A stretch of 64,000 nt of DNA from Rhodovulum sp. GTDB taxonomy: Bacteria; Pseudomonadota; Alphaproteobacteria; Rhodobacterales; Rhodobacteraceae. Location: positions 37,746 through 101,745 of the forward strand of contig JACKKC010000009.1 of assembly GCA_020637615.1 (NCBI GenBank), in the 5' to 3' direction. The notes under the pieces were generated by a model, which saw only the letters and a program-made list of their open reading frames with translations, ran no database searches and was not told the DNA's origin. Both the position numbers and the translations under genes were made by a program. Shown here piece by piece: positions 26,153 to 34,025 of the stretch. Numbering within the stretch: position 1 is the first letter of the stretch; every line of letters begins with the position of its first letter.

Positions 26153-27334
26153 TCAGGGCGCCGGCACGCCGAGTTGCTGGCAGGTCTGCCGGATGGTGGC
26201 TTCAAGGCGGGCGTGGAGCTTGAGGAAATCGAAGCGCTCCACGGCGGTCTCGCGCGCGGCGCGGCCCATCTCGGCCGCGCCTTCGGGGCTCGCCAGGACG
26301 CGGCGCAGCGCCGCGGCGAAGCCCTCGCCGTCGAACTCGTCCACGAGCAGGCCGGTCCGGCCCTCCTCGACCGCCTCGGGGATCCCGGCGTGGCGGGTGG
26401 AGACCACCGCGCAGCCCGAGGCCATGGCCTCCTGGATCGCGGTGGGCAGGCCTTCGGTGTTGCCGTCCTCGGCCGTGATCGAATGCTGCAGGAAGATCGT
26501 CGCCCGGCTCAGGCGCTCCCGGACGACATCGTGGTCGCGCCGCCCGAGGAAGGCGATGCGCCCGCCGAGGCCGGATTGCTCGGCCCAGGCCTCGCATTCG
26601 CCGCGCATCTCGCCGTCCCCGATCACTTCGAGCCGGTGCTCGGGAAAGGCCGCAGAGACCTCCGCGAAGGCCTTGAGCGTCACCATCGGCGCCTTCTTCG
26701 CCACGATCCTGCCCACCGCGAGGATCAGATGCGGATCCTTGTCGCCGGGGACGAAGGCCCTGGTGTCGACGCCGGTCGGGATCACGACGGCGTTCGGATG
26801 GCCGATGCCCGCCTCGGCGAGATTGTCGAGCAGGAACTGCGAGACCGAGAAGACGCCCGCGAGCCGCGGCATGGCGGCGCGGTAGCGGCGCAGGATCCGC
26901 GGCTCGCGCAGGCGCTTCGAGGCGTCGAAGCCGCGGAAATAGGTGAAGACCGGAATGCCCATGGCCTGGCCGATCGGTGCGAGGTTGCAGCCGATATGCC
27001 CGAATTCGCCGAGGATCGCGCGCACGCCCTGCGCGCGCAGGAAGGCCTCGAGCGCCGCGCGCCGCCGCCCGAAGGGCACGCCGGAGGACTGGTAGCGCCG
27101 GCTCTGGACCGCCTTGCCGAGTTCCTGCTCGAGCCAGGCGAGCGGGCCCGCATCGAGCTCGTTCAGCACGAGCGCCGGCCGCGGGCTCTGGAAGCCGGGA
27201 AAGCGGCGCTCGGCCAGCGCCACGGTCCTGCCCCCGAAGAGCATGGCGAGATGCCGGCGGGCGCCGGTCTCGGTCGGATTGCCCAGGATGCCGGTGGCGA
27301 CCGCGAGCGTCGGTTCAGGGGAGGAAGATGACAT
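26153..27334 (-). CDS. Family 4 glycosyltransferase (GT-B)
   Basis: A 393-residue GT-B enzyme. The C-terminal nucleotide-binding half shows ILAVGRIVAKKAPMVTLKAF and the E-x7-E motif region TEGLPTAIQEAMASGCAVV. The ATG at 27334 overlaps the upstream methyltransferase gene by 20 bp. It is the last gene of a four-gene minus-strand operon and converges on the plus-strand glycosyltransferases across a 113-bp gap. That gap has a short imperfect tandem repeat of GTGGCTGGAA near 26085-26125. Confidence 0.88.
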   Translation of the reverse strand: MSSSSPEPTLAVATGILGNPTETGARRHLAMLFGGRTVALAERRFPGFQSPRPALVLNELDAGPLAWLEQELGKAVQSRRYQSSGVPFGRRRAALEAFLRAQGVRAILGEFGHIGCNLAPIGQAMGIPVFTYFRGFDASKRLREPRILRRYRAAMPRLAGVFSVSQFLLDNLAEAGIGHPNAVVIPTGVDTRAFVPGDKDPHLILAVGRIVAKKAPMVTLKAFAEVSAAFPEHRLEVIGDGEMRGECEAWAEQSGLGGRIAFLGRRDHDVVRERLSRATIFLQHSITAEDGNTEGLPTAIQEAMASGCAVVSTRHAGIPEAVEEGRTGLLVDEFDGEGFAAALRRVLASPEGAAEMGRAARETAVERFDFLKLHARLEATIRQTCQQLGVPAP

Positions 27335-28157
27335 CGGTCTGTCGGCCTTCGCGCAGGGCATCGAGATCGCGGACACGGGGCACGGCGGCGCCCTCGAGGC
27401 TGAGGATGCGGCTGAAATGGCGCGCGCCGATCCCGTCGATGAAATCGAGATCGCCGGGGCCGAGAAGCTCCGGGGTGATTTCCAGGCACATCGCCCGGCA
27501 GCGGTCGCGCAGGAATTCCCCGGCGCCGCGCAGGATCTCGGCCTCAAAGCCCTCGGCGTCGATCCAGAGCACGCAAGGACGCGCCGGCGCGATCTCGTCG
27601 AGGGTGCGGATCCGGACCGTCTGCGCGCCCTGGCCGAAGTCGCGCACGAGCGAGTGACGGCCGGTGCTTTCCGGGTTGAGGAAGATCCGCCGCTCCTCGG
27701 CCCTCGCGCCGAGGGCGACGGGATGGAGCGTCAGCGTCGCGTCGCCGAGCTGGCGCAGGTTCTCCTCGAGAAGCGCGAAGTTCGAGGCGACCGGCTCGCA
27801 GGCCAGGATGTCGCGGAAGCCGGCGTGATGGGCGTTGAGGCAGGTGGTGCCGATGTTGGCGCCCACATTGACGAAGGTCGCGGCGCGGTCGGGGAGGTTT
27901 CCGGCGAAGCGCGCGAAGAGATCGGCCTGGAAGCTGCCCCTGGCGAGCACCGCCTCGGTGATGCTGCGCCCGTTCAGGTCGAGGCGGATGCGGTAGGCGT
28001 CGAGATAGGCCGCATCGACGGTCGCGATGCCGAAGGATTTCGCGAGGCGGATGAAATCGCCCGGCGCGACGGACCCGGCCCGGAGCGCCCGGGCGAGGTA
28101 CTTGCGGCGCCTCGACGGAAGCATCGCCGCGCGCAGGAGGTCGAGGGTCTGGGTCAC
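27315..28157 (-). CDS. FkbM-family methyltransferase 1
   Basis: A 280-residue SAM-dependent methyltransferase: the SAM-binding motif is FVNVGANIGTTCL (motif I), followed by CEPVASNFALLEENL and the FkbM segment VLWIDAEGFEAEILRGA. In surface-glycan loci such enzymes O-methylate sugar hydroxyls. The GTG start at 28157 overlaps the stop of the upstream gene (GTGA). The N-terminal 90 residues are basic and helical and not part of the core domain. Confidence 0.83.
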   Translation of the reverse strand: MTQTLDLLRAAMLPSRRRKYLARALRAGSVAPGDFIRLAKSFGIATVDAAYLDAYRIRLDLNGRSITEAVLARGSFQADLFARFAGNLPDRAATFVNVGANIGTTCLNAHHAGFRDILACEPVASNFALLEENLRQLGDATLTLHPVALGARAEERRIFLNPESTGRHSLVRDFGQGAQTVRIRTLDEIAPARPCVLWIDAEGFEAEILRGAGEFLRDRCRAMCLEITPELLGPGDLDFIDGIGARHFSRILSLEGAAVPRVRDLDALREGRQTDVIFLP

Positions 28158-28891
28158 GGCGCCTGCCTCCAGCGGCTGACGCCCTGCTCCACGACCTTCT
28201 CGATGCCGCGGGCGTCGCGCCATTCCCGCCCGATGTCGGTGATCAGCGCCGCGCCGGCCTTCGTGGGCAGGAAGCGGCAGCGATACTCGTTGAGATAGGC
28301 GATGAGCGCGGGATTGCCCGGCGGGCGCATCTGCTTCTCCGGGTCGAGCGCGGGGTCGATCAGCCCGGCGCAGCGGCGGGCGAAGGCGCCCTCGAGAAAG
28401 CGCGGGCTGGTCCCGAAGACGTTGAGGGTGCGCCGGCCGACCGGAATGCCGAGGAAGCGCCGCCGCTTGCGCCGGACGTTGTAGAGGTCGCGGCCGTTCC
28501 AGCCGAATTCCCTGGCGACCAGCGCGACCGATCTCGTGTTCCCGGTCAGCAGCGGCAGCACGTCCTCCGGGCCGACGGGCTCGTTGAGCAGCCAGTCGTC
28601 CTCGAGATGAAAGACGAGATCGGCGCGCGTCGCGGCCCAGACCCGCTGGACCGCCGCGCCGAAGCCGGCGGCGGGCGGCTCGGAGATCGCCGCATCCGGG
28701 AAGCGCGAGAGGATGACCTCGCGGCAGCGGGCGTGGTCGGAGGCGTCGCCGAAGATCGGATCGATGTTGGCATGGAAGCCCGCCAGGTCGAAATGCGCGA
28801 AGAGCCCTTCGGCGAAGGAGGCGAGCGTGCGCGCCAGAAGCTCGGGGCGGCGTCCGGCGACCAGGGTGACGTCGAGAGGCCGCCCGGCCAT
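28154..28891 (-). CDS. GT-A-like glycosyltransferase, family unclear
   Basis: A 245-residue protein with a glycosyltransferase-like order: DVTLVAGRRPELLARTLASF at the N-terminus, PPAAGFGAAVQRVWAAT, then a DxD-like acidic site in FHLEDDWLLNEP. The C-terminal half (NVFGTSPRFLEG) is similar to proteins annotated only as hypothetical glycosyltransferases. Its position between two FkbM methyltransferases supports a glycan role. Confidence 0.65.
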   Translation of the reverse strand: MAGRPLDVTLVAGRRPELLARTLASFAEGLFAHFDLAGFHANIDPIFGDASDHARCREVILSRFPDAAISEPPAAGFGAAVQRVWAATRADLVFHLEDDWLLNEPVGPEDVLPLLTGNTRSVALVAREFGWNGRDLYNVRRKRRRFLGIPVGRRTLNVFGTSPRFLEGAFARRCAGLIDPALDPEKQMRPPGNPALIAYLNEYRCRFLPTKAGAALITDIGREWRDARGIEKVVEQGVSRWRQAP

Positions 28892-28893
28892 CG

Positions 28894-29556
28894 TCAGACC
28901 CAGTCGAGGCGGATCTTGCCGCCGAGCCCGCGCTCCGAGATCGCTGCGGCCACGGCCTCGTATTCGGGGCGCAGCTCGGGGATGCGGTCGTGGTGCGTCT
29001 CGACATAGACCCGGCCGACCCGGTCGATCGTCCCGGTCTCGATCATCCGCTTCAGGATGCGGTATTCGGCCCCCTCGACGTCGATCTTGACGACATCGAT
29101 CGGGACGCCGATCTCGGCGATCACCGCCGCGATGTCGCGCACCGGCACGCTGCGGAAGTCGTCGGCCGAGACGTTCGGCTTGGCGGCGACGAAGGACGAG
29201 CTCTCGGAATGGCCGAGGGGATCCTCGGCATAGGATTCGTGCAGGAAGAGCTTCATCTCGGCATCGGCGTCGAGGATGCCGCAGTTCTGCGCGTGGATGG
29301 TCGGATAGGCCCGGGCCGCCGCGCGGAGTTCGGCGAAGACGTCCGGGTTGGGCTCGAAGGCGTGCACGGTGGCGCCGCGCGCGGCGAAGGCCGCGGCGAT
29401 GTCGCCGCGGTTCGCCCCGATGTCGAGCACCACCATGCCGGGCCGGAGGCTGTGGACCACCTCGTGGAACAGCCGGTCGTGCTCGCGGACGAGGAAGCCC
29501 GGGACCCGGTAGCCGCGGGCGAGGAGACTTCGTCTGATCCGCGATCGCAAACCCAT
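28894..29556 (-). CDS. FkbM-family methyltransferase 2
   Basis: A 220-residue SAM-dependent methyltransferase: VVLDIGANRGDIAAAFAARG (motif I), HAFEPNPDVFAEL, and VVKIDVEGAEYRILKRM with the FkbM KxDVEGxE signature. It is first in the minus-strand operon (two bases to the next gene). It is more canonical in length and motif than the second FkbM protein, so the two probably methylate different positions or sugars. Confidence 0.86.
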   Translation of the reverse strand: MGLRSRIRRSLLARGYRVPGFLVREHDRLFHEVVHSLRPGMVVLDIGANRGDIAAAFAARGATVHAFEPNPDVFAELRAAARAYPTIHAQNCGILDADAEMKLFLHESYAEDPLGHSESSSFVAAKPNVSADDFRSVPVRDIAAVIAEIGVPIDVVKIDVEGAEYRILKRMIETGTIDRVGRVYVETHHDRIPELRPEYEAVAAAISERGLGGKIRLDWV

Positions 29557-29639
29557 GCCGTCCCCTGCCCCCGGCGGGATTGGACCGCCCTCGTCCAGCG
29601 TGGCGTCGGCCGGGGCGGCGTTGCCGCCGCCCCCGCGCC

Positions 29640-31763
29640 TCAGGCGTCTTCCTTGATCTCCGCGCCGGTCTCCTGGTCGACGGCGCGCATCGAGAGCCGG
29701 ACCTTGCCGCGGTCGTCGAAGCCCATGAGCTTGACCTTCACCGACTGGCCCTCGGAGACCACGTCCTTGGGATGGCCGACGCGCTCGTTCGACATCTGGC
29801 TGACGTGCACGAGGCCGTCGCGCTTGCCGAAGAAGTTCACGAAGGCGCCGAAATCCATGATCTTGACGACCTTGCCGGTATAGACCTTGCCGACCTCGGG
29901 CTCGTCGACGATGGCGCCGATCAGCTCGCGGGCCTTCTCGATCGCCGCGGCATTGGCGCTGGCGATCTTGATGACGCCGTCGTCGTTGATGTCGACCTTG
30001 GCGCCGCTCTCCTCGACGATCGAGCGGATCACCTTGCCGCCCGAGCCGATCACCTCGCGGATCTTGTCGACGGCGATCTGCATGGTCTCGATGCGCGGGG
30101 CATGGGCGGAGAATTCCGCCCGGCCCGAGGTGAGGGCCTTGCCCATCTCGCCGAGGATATGCATGCGGCCGGCCCTGGCCTGCTCCAGCGCCTGGGCCAT
30201 GATCTCGGGCGTGATGCCGGCGACCTTGATGTCCATCTGGAGCGAGGTGATGCCGGCCTCGGTGCCCGCCACCTTGAAGTCCATGTCGCCGAGGTGGTCC
30301 TCGTCGCCGAGGATGTCGGTGAGCACCGCGAAGCGCTCGCCCTCGAGGATCAGCCCCATGGCGACGCCGGCCACCGGCGCCTTCAGCGGCACGCCCGCAT
30401 CCATCATGCTGAGCGAGCCGCCGCAGACCGAGGCCATCGAGGAGGAGCCGTTCGATTCGGTGATCTCGGAGACCACGCGGATCGTGTAGGGGAAGTCGGT
30501 CGCCGCCGGCAGCACCGCCTGGAGCGCGCGCCAGGCGAGCTTGCCGTGGCCGATCTCGCGCCGGCCCGGCCCCATCATGCGCCCGGCCTCGCCCACCGAA
30601 TAGGGCGGGAAGTTGTAGTGCAGGTAGAAGGTCGAGCGCGAGGTGCCCTGCAGCGCGTCGATCAGCTGCTCGTCGTCGCCGGTGCCGAGCGTGGTGACCA
30701 CCAGCGCCTGGGTCTCGCCGCGGGTGAAGAGCGAGGAGCCGTGGGTGCGCGGCAGGATGCCGACCTCCGAGACGATGGGGCGCACGGTGGTGAGGTCGCG
30801 CCCGTCGATGCGGCGGCCGTGGTCGAGCACGTCGAGGCGCACCACCTCCGATTCGAGCTTCTTGATCGCCGCGCCGAGGTTCGGGTCCTCCTGCTCCTCG
30901 GCGTCGAGCGCCCCGGTGATCCCGGCCCGCGCCGCGGCGATGGCCGCGGTGCGTTCCTGCTTGTCGGTGATGCCGAAGGCCGCGCGCATGGCGGTCTCGC
31001 CGGCGGCCTTCACTTTGGCGTAGAGCGGCGCGTAGTCCGGCGCGTCGAAGGCGAAGGGTTCCTTGGCGGCTTCCTCGGCCATGTCGATGATCATGTCGAT
31101 CACCGGCTGCATCTGCTCGTGGCCGAACTTCACCGCGCCGAGCATCTCGCTCTCGGAGAGCTCATAGGCCTCGGATTCGACCATCATCACCGCGTTCTTG
31201 GTGCCCGCGACCACCAGGTCGAGGCGCTGCTCGGGGTTCTCGCGCAGCTTCTCCATGTCGTCGATGGCCGGGTTCAGCACGTAGGAGCCGTCCACGAAGC
31301 CGACGCGGGCCGCGGCGATCGGGCCCATGAAGGGCGCGCCCGAGAGCGTCAGCGCCGCGGAGGCGGCGATCATCGCCACGATGTCGGGGTCGTTCTCCAT
31401 GTCGTAGGAGAGCACGGTGCAGATGACCTGGGTCTCGTTCTTGAAGCCCTCGACGAAGAGCGGGCGGATCGGCCGGTCGATGAGCCGCGAGGTCAGCGTC
31501 TCCTTCTCGGTCGGCCGCGCCTCGCGCTTGAAGAAGCCGCCGGGGATCTTGCCCGCGGCGTAGTATTTTTCCTGGTAGTGGACGGTCAGCGGAAAGAAGT
31601 CGAAGCCGGTCTTGGGCTTCTTCTCGAAGACGACCGCGGCCAAGACGCTGGTCTCGCCATAGGTGGCGACCACGCTGGCGTCGGCCTGGCGGGCGATCTT
31701 TCCCGTTTCGAGCGTGAGCGTGTCATGGCCCCACTCGATGGATTTCCTGACGATGTTGAACAT
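29640..31763 (-). CDS. pnp: Polyribonucleotide nucleotidyltransferase (PNPase)
   Basis: PNPase is the phosphorolytic 3'-5' exoribonuclease of the degradosome. The 707-residue protein has both RNase PH domains (first to about residue 140; second with [19 protein letters not shown]), the linking helical domain, a KH domain (about 550-610) and a C-terminal S1 domain ([19 protein letters not shown]). I chose ATG 31763 ([12 protein letters not shown]) because AAGGAAGAGAT precedes it; an upstream ATG at 31778 would add five residues. rpsO lies immediately upstream, the conserved rpsO-pnp arrangement. Confidence 0.97.
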   Translation of the reverse strand: MFNIVRKSIEWGHDTLTLETGKIARQADASVVATYGETSVLAAVVFEKKPKTGFDFFPLTVHYQEKYYAAGKIPGGFFKREARPTEKETLTSRLIDRPIRPLFVEGFKNETQVICTVLSYDMENDPDIVAMIAASAALTLSGAPFMGPIAAARVGFVDGSYVLNPAIDDMEKLRENPEQRLDLVVAGTKNAVMMVESEAYELSESEMLGAVKFGHEQMQPVIDMIIDMAEEAAKEPFAFDAPDYAPLYAKVKAAGETAMRAAFGITDKQERTAAIAAARAGITGALDAEEQEDPNLGAAIKKLESEVVRLDVLDHGRRIDGRDLTTVRPIVSEVGILPRTHGSSLFTRGETQALVVTTLGTGDDEQLIDALQGTSRSTFYLHYNFPPYSVGEAGRMMGPGRREIGHGKLAWRALQAVLPAATDFPYTIRVVSEITESNGSSSMASVCGGSLSMMDAGVPLKAPVAGVAMGLILEGERFAVLTDILGDEDHLGDMDFKVAGTEAGITSLQMDIKVAGITPEIMAQALEQARAGRMHILGEMGKALTSGRAEFSAHAPRIETMQIAVDKIREVIGSGGKVIRSIVEESGAKVDINDDGVIKIASANAAAIEKARELIGAIVDEPEVGKVYTGKVVKIMDFGAFVNFFGKRDGLVHVSQMSNERVGHPKDVVSEGQSVKVKLMGFDDRGKVRLSMRAVDQETGAEIKEDA

Positions 31764-31883
31764 ATCTCTTCCTTGCATGACGGCGGAACCCCCTGGTTCG
31801 GCGCCGTGTCGCGCGGGCCGCGGCCCCTGACCCCTGTCGGCTTTCCGGACGATCCCCGGGGTCGGGAGGGAATCCGGCGTGGC

Positions 31884-31935
31884 GGCGCCCCGGGGGGCGC
31901 CGATGGGGCGGGCGGCGCGGCTTCGCGCGCCCGCC
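31884..31935 (-). terminator. Tandem hairpins in the rpsO-pnp intergenic region
   Basis: On the minus strand after the rpsO stop, GGCGGGCG...CGCCCGCC (31907-31914 with 31928-31935) is followed by a perfect GGCGCCCC/GGGGCGCC stem (31884-31891 with 31894-31901). In other bacteria this interval holds the rpsO terminator and the RNase III-processed stem through which PNPase autoregulates its message; the two stems here are good candidates for the same roles. Confidence 0.55.
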
Positions 31936-31944
31936 GACCGCTTG

Positions 31945-32214
31945 TCAGCGGCGGATGCCGAGCCGGCCGATCAGCGTCTGGTAGCGGCTCTCGTCCTTGC
32001 CCCGCACGTAGTCGAGCAGCTTGCGGCGCTGGGAGACCATCTTGAGCAGCCCGCGGCGGGAATGGTGATCCTTCGCGTGGGTCTTGAAATGCTCGGTGAG
32101 GGTGTTGATGCGGCTGGTCAGGATGGCGACCTGGACCTCGGGCGAGCCGGTGTCGCCCTCCTTGGTCCTGAATTCGCTGATCAGCTTTTCCTTGACGTCC
32201 GGTGCGATCGACAT
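31945..32214 (-). CDS. rpsO: 30S ribosomal protein S15
   Basis: S15 binds 16S rRNA in the platform of the small subunit. The 89-residue protein has the family pattern [31 protein letters not shown] in order, split by the conserved [23 protein letters not shown] region, and ends with the typical LGIRR. Length matches bacterial S15. AGGA lies about nine nt before the ATG. Confidence 0.98.
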   Translation of the reverse strand: MSIAPDVKEKLISEFRTKEGDTGSPEVQVAILTSRINTLTEHFKTHAKDHHSRRGLLKMVSQRRKLLDYVRGKDESRYQTLIGRLGIRR

Positions 32215-32423
32215 CGGTCATGTCCTTTTCGTGGGTGTTTGCGAAACGCCGATCTCGCAGCCGGCCGCGGCCGGGATGTCGTCCAGCGGGGTCGCAGGCG
32301 AGACGGGCCAGCGGAACCCTTTCCGTCGGCGCGCACGCTATAGCCGGATCGAGCGGGAATGAAAAGCCCTGCCCTTTCTTGCGGCCCGGAGCGGCGGTGC
32401 GCGGGGCCGGTTTCGGGGGGCGC

Positions 32424-32475
32424 CCCCATGGGGACGGGAGGCAAGCGTATGAAATTGAACGGGTAAAGTGTTAAC
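32424..32475 (-). repeat. GTTAAC...CCATGG repeat, copy 2 (inverted)
   Basis: Read on the minus strand it starts GTTAACACTTTACC at 32475, has ATTTCA beginning 20 nt in and CCCC of CCCCATGGGG beginning 42 nt in, the same distances as in copy 1 at 4802-4855. The bases between the anchors are not conserved. Confidence 0.6.
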
Positions 32476-32591
32476 GGCGACTCTGCTCGCCTGTTCCGGG
32501 TGGTCGTAGTTGGCTCGCCGTGTTCCCGGCACGACCGGTCCCGCCACAGATGAGGGCGGCGCCCGGCCCGGCGGGAGCGAACGCCCGCGTC

Positions 32592-32615
32592 GTGCCAGAG
32601 GCACGCCTTCGGCGT
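32592..32615 (-). repeat. Double-hairpin mini-element, copy 3 (inverted)
   Basis: The minus-strand sequence is identical to copy 2 and is flanked by GTC and GAC in the same way. It lies between two GC-rich repeat units that are also inverted relative to the 12.6-kb block, so this whole neighbourhood shares ancestry with 12571-12670. Confidence 0.7.
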
Positions 32616-32807
32616 GACGGGAGCGGTGCAGTCGCTGCCCGGCGGGCGGGGTGGTGGTGCTGGACGTGCTTGCTCCGGGAATGGTCAAGACCGTTGCACT
32701 TGGAGCGCATTCCTCCTTCCTCGGCCTGCCCTCCACAGATGAGGGCAGCGCCCGGCCCGGCGGGTGCGAAGCGCCCGCCTGGGGCAACTGTGGAGATCGC
32801 GGTGCTG

Positions 32808-33768
32808 TCATGGGGTCTCGGTGCGGGTCCGGTCGAAGGCGGTTCCGTCGCGCAGGACCGCATTGGCGATGGTCAGCAGGCGCCGGGCGATCGCCATGAG
32901 GATGACCTTTCCCGGCTTCCCCGCGGCCTTCTTGCGCGCCACGAAGCCCGCGAGGAAGCCGGCGTGACGCAGCGCGCTCAGGCCGGCCATGTAGAGCGCG
33001 CGGCGCACATGGCGCCTTCCCTCGCCGAGAAAGCGCCGGCCGCGGTGCCGGCCCGATTCCCGCGCCCTGGGCGCCACCCCGCCGAGCGAGGCGACGGCGC
33101 GCCGGTCGACGGTCCCGAGCTCGGGCAGATGCGCGAGCAGCGTCACGGCGGTCGCCGCGCCGATGCCGGGGATCGAGCGCAGGAGCCGGTCCGCCGCCCG
33201 GAGTTCCGGATGCGCGGCGAGATGGCCGGCGATCGCCGCCTCGATGCGCGCGACCCGCCGGCCGAGGCCCGTCAGCTCGGCACGGATGTCGCGGGCGACG
33301 AGGGGCAGCGTGCAGGCGGAGAGGCGGTTCTTCTCTTGCGTCTCCATGCGCTTGAGCTGGTCGCGGCGCTGGACGAGCGCGCGCAGCTCCTCCCGGCCCG
33401 GGTCGAGACCCGGGTCCGGCGCCGGCTGGCGCTCGGCGCCGAGCCGGGCGAGCATCGCCGCGTCGCGCCGAAGGCGCGCAGGTTTGCGCGACGCGGTCGG
33501 TCTTCGGCAGGTTGAGCGAGCGGGCGAAATGCCAGGCGTGGAGTGGGTTGAGCCGCACCCCGGGCCGGCCGGCCCGGTCGAGCGCCAGCCGCAGCGGCCG
33601 GTCGCAGCCGCTGGTGGCTTCGTAGGCGACGGCATCGCCGGGCCCGAGGCCGGCGAGCCAGCGCGCGATCGCCGCGGGCTCGTTGGCGATGCGCGCCTCG
33701 CCGCGGCGCGGGTCGCAGATGTCGAGGGCGTCCTTCGAGAGATCGACGCCGATCCAGGTCCGTGTCAT
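32808..33768 (-). pseudogene. IS110-family transposase, disrupted by a 25-nt insertion
   Basis: The first part (from ATG 33768) encodes the RuvC-like DEDD domain: WIGVDLSKDALDI, the Glu in YEATSGCDRPL, and NLPKTDRV. The family continuation DAAMLARLGAE is in another frame, because 25 extra nucleotides (33465-33489) separate the codons for Val and Asp. Without them the gene reads KTDRV-DAAMLARLGAE through to the C-terminal domain (SIPGIGAATAVTLLAHLPELG; GRHRGRRFLGEGRRHVRRALYMAG), ending in TGA at 32808. The inserted DNA is a fourth copy of the double-hairpin mini-element. As it stands the protein cannot be made in full unless ribosomes shift frame. Confidence 0.85.
33465..33489 (+). repeat. Double-hairpin mini-element, copy 4, inside the transposase gene
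   Basis: A 25-nt unit between GTC and GAC that folds as GCGCC-GAA-GGCGC and as GCGCA-GGTT-TGCGC, with the same shared-arm geometry as copies 1-3. Relative to those copies the first stem has an A-T to G-C pair change and the second stem has different bases on both sides, so pairing is kept while sequence differs. Confidence 0.7.
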
Positions 33769-33960
33769 GCTGGTGTCCTGTCCATGTCTTCGGGCTCATA
33801 CGGCCCACGCAACTGTTCAGGCTTGGTCAGACCAACCGGTGGTGACCCGATCCCAAGGACGGGCTCGGTCGGCCCAGGGCGGGCACGGGCTCACCACCGG
33901 ACCCGCAACATGCCACAAATTCTCCAGACAGGGCGGGGCGGACGGAGAAGACCGTAGCCG
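33769..33960 (-). ncRNA. Candidate IS110 bridge-RNA region
   Basis: This 192-bp stretch lies upstream of the transposase start, where IS110-group elements encode their structured bridge RNA. CCGGTGGTGA (33836-33845) and TCACCACCGG (33891-33900) form a perfect 10-bp stem around a 45-nt loop, and TTGGTC/GACCAA lies next to it. No gene is seen. No covariance evidence is available, and the element is inactive, so this is a positional and structural inference. Confidence 0.4.
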
Positions 33961-33980
33961 GTTTCGAAGCGGCCACTTGC

Positions 33981-34011
33981 CAAGTCAGGTTGTCTGACGT
34001 CTGATGACTTG
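33981..34011. promoter_or_regulatory. Candidate operator of the FadR-type regulator
   Basis: CAAGTCA (33981-33987) and TGACTTG (34005-34011) form a perfect 7-bp inverted repeat; within it GTCAG and CTGAC (33984-33988, 33994-33998) form another. It ends 15 bp before the GTG start of the regulator gene, fitting autoregulation of the operon. Confidence 0.55.
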
Positions 34012-34025
34012 AGAGGGAATCATCG

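Larger units (their letters stand above)
32215..32807. other. 593-bp gene-free stretch rich in dispersed repeats
   Basis: Between rpsO and the IS110 transposase remnant no gene is supported. The left 120 bp would contain the rpsO promoter. Then come the inverted GTTAAC...CCATGG repeat (32424-32475), a GC-rich repeat unit (32533-32590) inverted relative to that at 12605, mini-element copy 3 (32592-32615), and a second GC-rich unit (32725-32790). The two GC-rich units share TCTGTGGCGGG-type ends. Some of this DNA may be the 3' flank of the IS110 element. Confidence 0.65.
32808..33960 (-). mobile_element. IS110-family insertion sequence, inactive (ends approximate)
   Basis: The element consists of a DEDD-type IS110 transposase, now frameshifted, plus about 190 bp upstream of it with strong RNA-like secondary structure. 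IS110 elements lack terminal inverted repeats, and no target duplication is expected, so the outer ends cannot be fixed from sequence. It sits between rpsO and the FadR-type regulator gene, outside any gene. Confidence 0.75.
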
